NCBI GenBank assembly: GCA_963798075.1
Contig: CAWCRU010000036.1
Coordinates: 1-64,000, forward strand
Direction of reading: 5' to 3'
DNA from: DATAOG01 sp963798075
Lineage (GTDB): Bacteria; Pseudomonadota; Alphaproteobacteria; Geminicoccales; Geminicoccaceae
Length of the DNA: 64,000 bases
The stretch's first letter is position 1. Each line of letters begins with the position of its first letter. Positions 57,901 to 64,000 of the stretch are shown piece after piece. The translations under genes and the position numbers were made by a program. Below the pieces are notes generated by a model, which ran no database searches, was not told the origin of the DNA, and was given only the letters and a program-made list of their open reading frames with translations.

Positions 57901-58537
57901 CGAGGAGCAGGTCAAGACCGTGCGCGAGGCCGAGCAGGCCAAGCGTCGCCGGACGGTCGAGATCCTGATCGCCGAGAAGGAAGCGGAGGAGAAGCGGATC
58001 GCCGCCGAAGCCGAGAAGATCCGGGCCGCGGTCGAGGCGGAGGCGCAGCGCCTGCTCAACGAGGCCGAGAACATCCTGACCGATGCCGCCCGCTACTCCT
58101 TGTTCCGGCGCAAGCTGCTCGATCGCGTCGAGGGCATCGTAGCGGCCAGCGTCAAGCCGCTCGAGAAGATCGAGGGCATCAAGATCGTGCAGCTCGACGG
58201 CCTCAACGGCGGCAACGGCGAGGCGCGCAAGAACGCGACCGACGAGGTGATCGATTCGGCGCTCCGCTACCGCGTGCAGGCGCCGATGATCGACGGCCTG
58301 CTGGCCGATCTCGGGATCGAGGGCGGCGCACTCTCGAAGATGGGCGGGCTGATCCGCGAAGCCCGCGACATGCAGGCGATCGCCAAGGAAGCCACAAGAG
58401 ACGGCGGTCAGGGCGGCGGTCAGGGCGCCAGCGGGCCCGGCGCCCCGAAAGGTTCGGGCCGGAGCGGGCGCGGCCGGCGCGGCGGCTCATCGGGTGGTAG
58501 CTCGGGGGGCGGTGGCGGTTCGGCTGGCGGCAGCTGA
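54998..58537 (+). CDS. YqiK-type flotillin/SPFH protein with repeat-expanded coiled coil
   Basis: Membrane-anchored protein of 1179 residues. Order: one transmembrane segment (about 8-28, LILWLIVAVIVVAIVYVV), YRRST, SPFH domain (about 35-200, with FVRTGFLGEKVV, NMNVLQMEVTRA, LITKDRMRVDVEADFYVRV, FNPSNRFDAEGLTKL), a very long charged coiled coil (about 205-1040), a flotillin C-terminal domain (IEGIKIVQLDGLNGGNG, RVQAPMIDGLLADLGI) and a Gly/Ser-rich tail. E. coli YqiK has the same ends but about 553 residues; the extra length is in the coiled coil, which contains 44-residue repeats. Such proteins form large membrane scaffolds. First gene of the operon to 64000, preceded by hairpin copy 1. Confidence 0.9.
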   Translation: MTAGQVIGDLILWLIVAVIVVAIVYVVMNWLYRRSTKELSFVRTGFLGEKVVINGGAFVWPIVHDITQVNMNVLQMEVTRARDDALITKDRMRVDVEADFYVRVAPTVKAVSTAASTLGRRTMEQERLLALLSGKFISALRSAASEMTMEEMHEPRSEYVRRVKDEAADALTQNGLELESVAIRDIDQTDLEYFNPSNRFDAEGLTKLIESIEDRRKLRNDIEQDSMIRIRTRNLEAEKQALAIEQDSETARLEQQRMVEALRAAQRAQVARERAERETEAEHAQILAREEIEKRRIVNEQAIGQARIASEREIRRQEIDRTEAIEAAEIASRQKLERARIEQVRAIEEATIAAREATERARIEQERAVAEARIVNEEETQRREIERKRTVEQAEIAAREATEKLRIAEEATISADRIASDERTRVLEIARTRALEEAEIAASQATEAARIAREKMLAAERITAERETRVLEIERTQQLDQRGIAATEATQSARIAQEEKVRTLEIARNRAVDQAEIAAREAIEAARIAQDKRLAVDRVASDEATRSRQISRDQALEEAEIAAKEATEAARIAQQHKLAAERIDYEERTRRLEIARNEAIDTAEIAARQATEAARIAQERTIAAERIASDETTRSREIERDKALEAATIAAREATEAARIAQELRLAVERIEAQQATRQREIARTEAVQSAELAANRIIEQVRIEKEKETSADRIARDREVRALEIRRNEAIDAAEIAAHQAVEAARIAEQRTLAAERIAAEQATRQHEIARDQVLESADIDRRDQVERARVAMELKLERERIASQRSREVLDIDRRKTVEEAEEVRVIELAARKAERAAADARVRQATIDAQRDVETRDVAREQALDVARLERRRSLEQLEVARVQALREAEIASREEIERTQIASERGLDEARIGRERERRKLEIEREREVENALMEKAIVLYQKSLEQSAAQVEAEVARARAAEAEEQVKTVREAEQAKRRRTVEILIAEKEAEEKRIAAEAEKIRAAVEAEAQRLLNEAENILTDAARYSLFRRKLLDRVEGIVAASVKPLEKIEGIKIVQLDGLNGGNGEARKNATDEVIDSALRYRVQAPMIDGLLADLGIEGGALSKMGGLIREARDMQAIAKEATRDGGQGGGQGASGPGAPKGSGRSGRGRRGGSSGGSSGGGGGSAGGS
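55940..57424 (+). repeat. Tandem 132-bp coding repeats (44-residue units) in flotillin gene
   Basis: Units start with a basic residue and (L/R)EI, then ALEEAEIAAREATEAARIAQ and LAAERIASDE-T. Unit starts fall at residues 315, 381, 425, 469, 502, 546, 590, 634, 678, 722, 766 and 810. Spacings are 66, 44, 44, 33 and then 44 repeatedly, all multiples of 11, pointing to a hendecad (right-handed) coiled coil. DNA copies differ enough to be old rather than a recent amplification. Confidence 0.85.
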
Positions 58538-58546
58538 GGAGCGGCG

Positions 58547-58992
58547 ATGGCGAGCGTGTTCGTCTCCTCCGTCCTCGAGGCGCCGGCCGACCGGGTGTGG
58601 GCGCGCATCCGGGACTTCAACGGCCTGCCGCGCTGGCACCCCTGGATCGCGGACAGCCAGATCGAGGGGGGCTTGCCCGCCGATCAGATCGGCTGCGTGC
58701 GCAATTTCCGCCTGCAGAACGGCGATCGCATCCGCGAGCGCCTGCTCGGACTTAGCGACCACGACCTGTTCTGCACCTACACGATCCTGGAATCACCGAT
58801 GCCGCTCGAGAACTATGTCGCGACGTTGCGCCTGACCCCGGTGACTCGGTCGGCAACCGGACCTTCATCGAGTGGAGCGCCGAGTTCGACTGCGCGCCCG
58901 AGGTCGAGGAGGACCTCGTCCGCGGCATCTCCGAGAACGTGTTCCAGACCGGCTTCGAATCCTTGAAGCGGCATTTCGGCAGCTTGAGCTGA
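58547..58992 (+). CDS. SRPBCC family protein 1, frame-disrupted
   Basis: About 148 residues, START-like helix-grip fold (MxaD/polyketide-cyclase type). Opening FVSSVLEAPADRVWARIRDFNGLPRWHPW, then RLQNGDRIRERLLGLSDHD and LESPMPLENYVATLRLTPV. The frame changes near 58843-58846; the continuation GNRTFIEWSAEFDCAP and FQTGFESLKRHFGSLS is in another frame and stops at 58990-58992. One missing base explains it. Such proteins bind hydrophobic ligands. Ten bases after the flotillin gene in the same operon. Confidence 0.82.
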
Positions 58993-58995
58993 GCG

Positions 58996-59443
58996 ATGGC
59001 ACAGGTCGCAAGGAGCACCGTGCTCGACGCATCCGACCGACCGGGTGTGGGCGCTGCTGCGCGACTTCAACGGTTTGTCCCATTGGCATCCGGCGATCGC
59101 GGTCAGCGAGATCGAGCGCGGCGCGTCCGGCGGCGCAGATCGGCTGCGTGCGCCGCCTGCGCCTTGCGGACGGCTCGGAGCTGCGCGAGCAGCTGCTCAC
59201 CTTGTCCGACCTCGAGCAGGTCTTGCAGCTACTGCCTGCTGGACACGCCGGTCCCGCTCTTCAACTACGTGGCGCACATCCGCCTCGTGCCGGTCACCGA
59301 TGGCGATCGCACCTTCTGGAGCTGGCGGGGCCGGTTCACGACCCGCAGAGGCGAGGAGCAGGCGATGGCCCGCCTGGTCGGCGACGACATCTTCGAGGCG
59401 GGCTTCGTGGCGAGCCGGCCGGCACTTGGGCGAGGCCGCATGA
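58996..59443 (+). pseudogene. SRPBCC family protein 2, several frame disruptions
   Basis: Tandem paralogue of the preceding gene (about 148 residues if repaired). Segments in order: AQVARSTVLDA, WALLRDFNGLSHWHPAIA, IGCVRRLRLADGSELREQLL, DTPVPLFNYVAHIRLVPV, DGDRTFWSWRGRF, FEAGF and RHLGEAA, spread over three frames with breaks near 59030, 59140, 59225 and 59415. Its stop overlaps the FAD subunit start as ATGA, as expected for an intact operon. Repair gives a full family sequence, so sequencing errors are suspected. Confidence 0.75.
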
Positions 59444-60272
59444 TGCCGGTGACAGTCGCGGAGCTTTGCAAGCTTCGACGAGGCCGCGGCGGCGCTCGGC
59501 AGCGACCGCGATGCGCGCTTCTTCGGCGGCGGCACGCTGCTTGATGCGCGCGCTCAACGAGGGCAATCCGCCGTTCCGGACGATCGTGCGGACGACCGAT
59601 CCGAGGCTCCGGGAGATCCGCCCTGGCGGGCAGCGGATCGCGATCGGCGCCGGCGTCACGATGGCGGAGATCCTCGGCAGCCGCGAGCTCGACTTCCTCC
59701 ACCCGGTGGCGCGCATCGATGGGCGGCCCGGCGGTGCGCAGCCAGGCGACCGTCGGCGGCAATCTGTTTGCCGAGACGCCCTATGGCGATCTCACGGCGG
59801 CGCTGCTCGCGCTGAACGGCGACGGTCGGCCTGCATGGCGGCTACGGTGCGTCGCGAGATGCCGCTCGCCGAGTTCCTGGCGCAGCGCAGCCGCGGCGCG
59901 CCGGGGCTGGCCCTGCAGGTGACGATCGACCGCCCGGCGCAGCAGGGCGCCTTCCGCTTCCGGAAAGTCAGCCGGGTCCGGCCGAAGGGCATTTCGGTCC
60001 TTTCGATCGCTGCCTGGCTGCCGACCACGGGCGGGCGCATCCAGGGCGCGCGCATCGCCTATGGCGCCATGGCGCCGACCCCGATCCGGGCGCCCGGCGG
60101 TCGAGCGCGCGCTCGAAGGGCGAAGCCTCGATGCGGCCGGCATTGCGGCGGCGCTCGCGGTCGCCGCCGAGGGCTGCGCGCCGGTCGACGACGCCATCGC
60201 CAGCGCCTGGTATCGGCGCGAGGTGCTGCCGGTGCATCTGCGGCGTCTGCTGCTCGGCGAGCCGCCAGATGA
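59440..60272 (+). pseudogene. coxM: FAD-binding subunit of molybdenum hydroxylase (CoxM-like), many frame disruptions
   Basis: Medium, FAD-binding subunit (usually about 280 residues) of a xanthine dehydrogenase/CO dehydrogenase-family enzyme. Recognisable pieces: MMPVTVAEL, SFDEAAAALGSDRDARFFGGGTLL, ALNEGNPPFRTIVRT, AIGAGVTMAEIL, QATVGGNLFAETPYGDLTAALL, RREMPLAEFLAQRS, RIAYGAMAPTPIRAP and YRREVLPVHLRRLLLGE. They are spread over three frames with at least six breaks (about 59465, 59545, 59725, 59820, 59850, 60098). Both ends keep ATGA overlaps with neighbours, arguing the gene itself is whole in the genome. Confidence 0.78.
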
Positions 60273-60749
60273 CCGCGAAACCCGCTGCAGTTCCGGCTCA
60301 ACGGCGCCGCCAAGGCGGTGTTCGTCGAGGACGGCCAGAACCTGCTCGAGGTGCTGCGGCGCGGCATCGGCGATTTCGCGCCCAAATACGGCTGCGGCCA
60401 GGGCACCTGCGGGGTCTGCACGGTGCTGATCGACGGCGAGCCGCACCTCTCCTGTCTGACGCTTGCCGAGACCTGCGAGGGGCGCGAGGTCGAGACTGCG
60501 AGCGGGCTCGCGGCGGGGCCGGACCTGCACCCGCTGCAGCAGGCGTTCATGGATCACTTCGCGGCCCAATGCGGCTTTTGCACGCCCGGCATGCTGATGG
60601 CCGCCAAGGCGCTGCTCGATAGCAACCCGCAGCCGAGCCGCGAGGACGTGGTCGAGGCGATCGCCGGCAACATCTGTCGCTGCACCGGCTACGAGCCGAT
60701 CATCAACGCGATCCTGGCCGCCGCCTCGGCGGTTGGCCGGCGCCTGTGA
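60269..60749 (+). CDS. coxS: 2Fe-2S subunit of molybdenum hydroxylase (CoxS-like), one frame disruption
   Basis: Small iron-sulfur subunit, about 159 residues after repair. The plant-type cluster motif is GCGQGTCGVC with a further cysteine in LSCLTLAE; the second cluster has CGFCTPGM and ICRCTGY, so all eight cysteines are present. ATG 60269 overlaps the preceding stop. The frame shifts at about 60281 (CCC where CC gives TAKPLQFRLNGAAKAVF), one extra base. It passes electrons from the molybdenum centre to FAD. Confidence 0.88.
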
Positions 60750-60754
60750 AGGGC

Positions 60755-60784
60755 GTGCTCAAGCAGCCCGAAGGCGGTAGCACG
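60755..60784 (+). promoter_or_regulatory. Hairpin leader repeat, copy 2 (before molybdopterin subunit gene)
   Basis: Same element as 54950-54980 with one G fewer: outer arms GTGCT (60755-60759) and AGCAC (60779-60783), inner GCC-CGAA-GGC. It ends 14 bases before ATG 60799 and six bases after the coxS stop. The repeated position directly upstream of two start codons of one operon suggests translational or transcript-processing control. Confidence 0.65.
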
Positions 60785-60798
60785 AGACAGGAGACCGC

Positions 60799-62356
60799 AT
60801 GCTCGAATTCCGCAAGGAAATTTTCGCCGACGAGCGCGACGACAACCTGAACGAAGTCGGCAAGCCGACCCGGCGCCAGGACATCCTCGGCCACGTCACC
60901 GGGCGCATCGCGCTATTTCGACGACCACGCCTTCGAGGGCCTGCTTGCACCTCAAAGTCCTGAGGAGCCCGCACGCACCACGCCCGCCTGCGCCGGATCG
61001 ACATTTCGGCCGCCGAGCGGGCGCCGGGCGTCAGGCGCGTGCATTCGCGCGGCCGACGTGCCGGTCAACCTCAACACGCTCCTCAGCCTTCTGAACTTCG
61101 GCAAGGACGATGAGCCCTCGCTCGCCGAGGGTAAGGTTCGCTATAAGGGTGAGCCGATCGTCGCCGTGGTCGCCGAGAGCGAGCAGGCAGCACTCGAGGC
61201 GCTGACGCTGGTCCGGGTCGACTACGAGCCGCTGCCGGCGATCTTCGACGTCGAGGAGGCGCTCAAGGAGGGTGCCCCGGTCGTCAACGAGACGTATCCG
61301 AAGAACACCTTCGAGTACCATGGTCGCTACGATCATCAGAAGCTCCGCTTCGGCGACGTCGAGCGTGGCTTCGAGGCTGCCGACCATGTGCTCGAGGACC
61401 GCTACCAGATGTCGCCGATCGAGCACGCGCCGACCGAGACCAACGGCTGCATCGCCGCCCCGGAGACTGACGACCGCTTCGTCTGCCACACCTCGACGCA
61501 GGCGCTGTTCTTCTCGGTCGACACGGCGGCGAAGATCCTGAACGTGCCGTCCAACCGCCTGCATTTCATCGGCGGCACGGTCGGCGGCGGCTTCGGCGGC
61601 AAGGTCGACACGCTGACCGAGCCGCTCGCCATCCTCGGCGCCATGCTGACCGGGCGTCCGGTCCGCTACGTGTTCGACCGCGTCGAGGAGATGCAGTTCG
61701 GGCCGCCGCGCGGCGCCGAGCGCTGGATCGTCAAGGACGGCCTGATGAACGACGGCCGGATCATCGCCCGCCAGCTCACCGGCTACTTCGACAGCGGCGC
61801 CTACACTCGCCTCTCGAGCTACGCCGTGGTCAAGAGCGTGGGGCACCTGCCGGGCCCCTACACGATCCCGAACGTCTCGGCCGACGTCTACTGCGTCTTC
61901 ACCAACCGCACGCCCGCGAGCGCCATGCGCGGCTTCGGCGTGACCGGCGCCGACTTCGCGATCGAGTGCCAGATGGACAAGCTCGCGCATCTGATCGGCA
62001 TGGACCCGATCGAGTTTCGGATCAGAAACGCTTATCGCGACGGCGACATGAAGGCGCATCGACGGGAGGCGAAGAACTGCGCCCTGATCGAGTGCTGCCA
62101 GGTCGCGGCCGAGAAGGCTGGCTGGCCGATCCGCGAGGAGTTTCGCCGGATGTCCTCGCGCCAGGGCGGCGGCGGCGAGCGGGCGCGGATCACCGCGACG
62201 CCGCGCGATACGGCGCCGATCCCTCCGGCCCCGGAGGCGCCGCGCTATCCGTCCTACGATCAGCCCGCAGCACCTCCGGCGGAGGCGCCGGAGGCGTCGA
62301 AGCCGGCCCCGGTGACGCGCCGCTTCTCGTCGGTCTTCGGCACCAGGAGGCGCTGA
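60799..62356 (+). CDS. coxL: Molybdopterin-binding subunit of molybdenum hydroxylase, N-terminal part; frame-disrupted
   Basis: First half of the large subunit. MLEFRKEIFADERDDNLN, GKPTRRQDILGHVTG, then YFDDHAFEGLL, LKVLRSPH, HARLRRIDISAAE and AADVPVNLNTLL, broken over frames near 60912, 60938, 60975 and 61045. From 61058 the frame is clean: KVRYKGEPIVAVVAES, IEHAPTETNG, GGTVGGGFGGKVD and ASAMRGFGVTGADFA. The CODH loop AYRCSFR is absent, so it is not a form I CO dehydrogenase. It ends with a proline-rich tail and a stop at 62354-62356 where an intact large subunit would continue. Confidence 0.85.
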
Positions 62357-62360
62357 TCCC

Positions 62361-63375
62361 ATGGCCCGCCATCGCGGCCGCGGGGTCGCCTCGATCAACT
62401 ACCCGATCGGCATGAACCTCGGCGGCGATCCCAGCCAGGCGCTGGTCCACGCCAATTCGACCGGCAAGTTCACGGCTCGATCGACTCGGCCAGGGCATGA
62501 AGTCGGTAACCCGGCAGATCTGCGCCGAGACCCTCGGCGTTCCGGTCGAGGACGTCTACGTCGACACCGCTGACAGCGACACCGGCCCGCACTGCATGGG
62601 GAGCTTCGCAAGCCGCGGCACGCACCGCGTCGGCAACGCGGTCATGGCGGCCGCGCGGGAGGCGCGTGCGGTCATGATCGAAGCCGCGGCCGAGGAGCTC
62701 GAGGTCAGCCCCGACGACCTCGAGATGGATGGCAAGGGCCACATCCAGGTCAAGGGCGCGCCGTCGCGCCGGATCAGCACGCGCGATGTCGCGATCGCCG
62801 CCCAGTTCAAGCAGGGCAAGACGATCGCCGGCCGCGGCATTTTCCTGGTCCCGCTCTCGGACGTCGATCCCGAGACCGGCGAGATGACGCCCGTCACCTG
62901 CTTTGCGCATGCTTGTCTCGTCGCGGAGGTCGAGGTCGACGACGAGACCGGTGAGGTCGAGATGATCGTAATGCACTCGGCCTACGAGCTCGGCCGGGCG
63001 ATCAATCCGAAGCTGGTCGAGCAACAACTGACAGGCGGCGCCTGGATGGGGGTGAGCCACGCCCTGTACGAGACGACCGAGCCCTACTATCCCGACCGGC
63101 GCGCGGCGCCCTCCGACTTCAACAACTATTTGATGCCGGGCCCTGGCGACATCTGCGAGCATCACATCGCGGTCCTCGAGCGGCCGGCGCCGGATGGCCC
63201 GTTCGGCGCCAAGGGCCCGGGCGAGATGTGCGCGAACCCGGTGCTGCCGGCGGTCGCCAATGCTGTCTTCAACGCAGTCGGCGTGCGCATCGACACGCTG
63301 CCGATCACGCCCGAGAAGGTCCTGCGCGCGCTCCAGACGCAAGGCGGGGCAAAACCGCAGGGGCGGCGGGGATAG
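62361..63375 (+). CDS. Molybdopterin-binding subunit, C-terminal part as a separate gene; frame-disrupted
   Basis: Second half of the large subunit, starting ATG 62361 four bases after the first half stops. N-terminus RGRGVASINYPIGMNLGGDPSQA with GKFT, then GQGMKSVTRQICAETLGVP in another frame; two changes near 62478 and 62494. The rest is clean: DTDSGPHCMG-like segment, YELGRAINPKLVEQQ, and FGAKGPGEMCANPVLPAVANA with the catalytic-type glutamate. The split point, with stop and start four bases apart, looks natural and resembles enzymes with two Mo subunits such as nicotinate dehydrogenase. Confidence 0.83.
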
Positions 63376-63378
63376 CGG

Positions 63379-64000
63379 ATGCCGGTCCGCAGCGAAGTCG
63401 TCGGCATCGACCGGCCGGAGACGCTGACGAAGGCGTTGCGTGCGGCCCTCTATCTCGCCGGCGACGAGCTCGCGACGGCCGCCTATCTGGCACTTGCGCT
63501 CGGCAAGCCCTTGCTGCTCGAAGGCTCGCCCGGCGTCGGCAAGACCGAGGCCGCCAAGGCTCTAGCCTCGGTTCTCGGCCGCCGGCTGATCCGCCTCCAG
63601 TGCTACGAGGGCATCGATGCCGCGAACGCGCTCTACGAGTGGAACTATCCGCGCCAGATGCTGGCGATCCGGCAGGCGGGCGAGGCCCCGGTCGACATCT
63701 ATACCGGCGCCTTCCTGATCGAGCGGCCGATGCTCGAGGCCCTCCGGCGGCCCGAGGACGCCGTGCTCCTGATCGACGAGATCGACCGCGCCGATCACGA
63801 GTTCGAGGCTTTTCTCTTGGAGTTCCTCTCCGACTTTCAGATCTCGATCCCCGAGCGCGGGACCGTCCGGGCCATCGAGCGGCCGGTCGTCATTCTCACG
63901 TCCAACCGCACGCGCGAGCTGCACGAGGCGATGCGTCGGCGCTGCATCTACCACTGGATCGACTACCCGACCCCGGCCGAGGAGGCCGAGATCGTGATGA
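63379..64000 (+). CDS. MoxR family AAA ATPase (CoxD-like), truncated by window end
   Basis: Starts ATG 63379 and is open to the right edge (207 codons seen of about 290-310 expected). Walker A LEGSPGVGKTEAAK, YEGIDAANALYEWNY, Walker B VLLIDEIDRAD, sensor-1 VVILTSNRTREL and RRRCIYHW. In CO dehydrogenase operons CoxD is a MoxR ATPase needed for maturation of the metal site, and the position directly after the molybdopterin subunits fits that role. Confidence 0.92.
   Translation, partial: MPVRSEVVGIDRPETLTKALRAALYLAGDELATAAYLALALGKPLLLEGSPGVGKTEAAKALASVLGRRLIRLQCYEGIDAANALYEWNYPRQMLAIRQAGEAPVDIYTGAFLIERPMLEALRRPEDAVLLIDEIDRADHEFEAFLLEFLSDFQISIPERGTVRAIERPVVILTSNRTRELHEAMRRRCIYHWIDYPTPAEEAEIVM

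Noticed and set aside
59440..63375. Assignment as a true CO dehydrogenase
   Set aside because: The form I active-site loop AYRCSFR is absent; the region has the MRGFG loop of other xanthine dehydrogenase-family enzymes.
1..64000. tRNA, rRNA, CRISPR array, replication origin or phage genes
   Set aside because: None could be recognised; the only mobile element seen is the IS630-type element.

Overview
The window is a GC-rich, densely packed bacterial chromosome segment. Gene families and organisation suggest a heterotrophic alphaproteobacterium of soil or rhizosphere type (inference; no rRNA or other marker gene is present). It is dominated by catabolic import systems. Six complete ABC importers lie within about 55 kb: two branched-chain amino-acid (Liv) type, two oligopeptide (Dpp/Opp) type and two sugar type. 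Each sits beside enzymes that probably process its substrate.

Layout. 1-5830: a broken quinone-reductase-like gene (minus), then a Liv importer (substrate-binding protein plus livHMGF, plus strand). 5836-9997: an M29-like peptidase, a hotdog thioesterase, a VOC protein and an acyl-CoA ligase. 10252-18426: a Dpp importer on the minus strand with the two ATPases fused into one protein; plus-strand genes for a D-cysteine desulfhydrase-like PLP enzyme and an MlrC-type metallopeptidase lie between its permease genes and its binding protein. 18626-27524: one long minus-strand operon with a TorT-like binding protein, sugar-type ATPase and permease, PxpA, biotin carboxylase, PxpB, PxpC, biotin carrier and a 3-hydroxyisobutyrate dehydrogenase-like enzyme. 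This looks like an importer plus a biotin-dependent 5-oxoproline or lactam ring-opening machine. 27854-30929: a SAM/cyclase-like/AAA/TPR signalling protein. 31173-38140: a class III aminotransferase and a second Dpp importer. 38237-44971: a D-2-hydroxyacid dehydrogenase, an HpcH/HpaI aldolase, a two-permease sugar importer and an SMP-30 lactonase, probably a sugar-acid pathway. 45169-54904: a second Liv system interrupted by a metal-dependent alcohol dehydrogenase, an AraC regulator and an IS630-type element; its last gene fuses LivF to a Tm-1-like (UPF0261) domain. 54998-64000: a very large YqiK-type flotillin, two SRPBCC proteins, a molybdenum hydroxylase (FAD, 2Fe-2S and a split molybdopterin subunit) and a MoxR ATPase at the window edge.

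Two things stand out. The flotillin carries a coiled coil built of 44-residue repeats (11-residue periodicity), and a 30-nt hairpin occurs just before its start codon and again just before the molybdopterin subunit gene. The same region is full of frame disruptions that, when repaired, give intact family sequences. That suggests sequencing indels rather than old pseudogenes, but the sequence alone cannot decide. Similar single disruptions occur in about ten other genes of the window.
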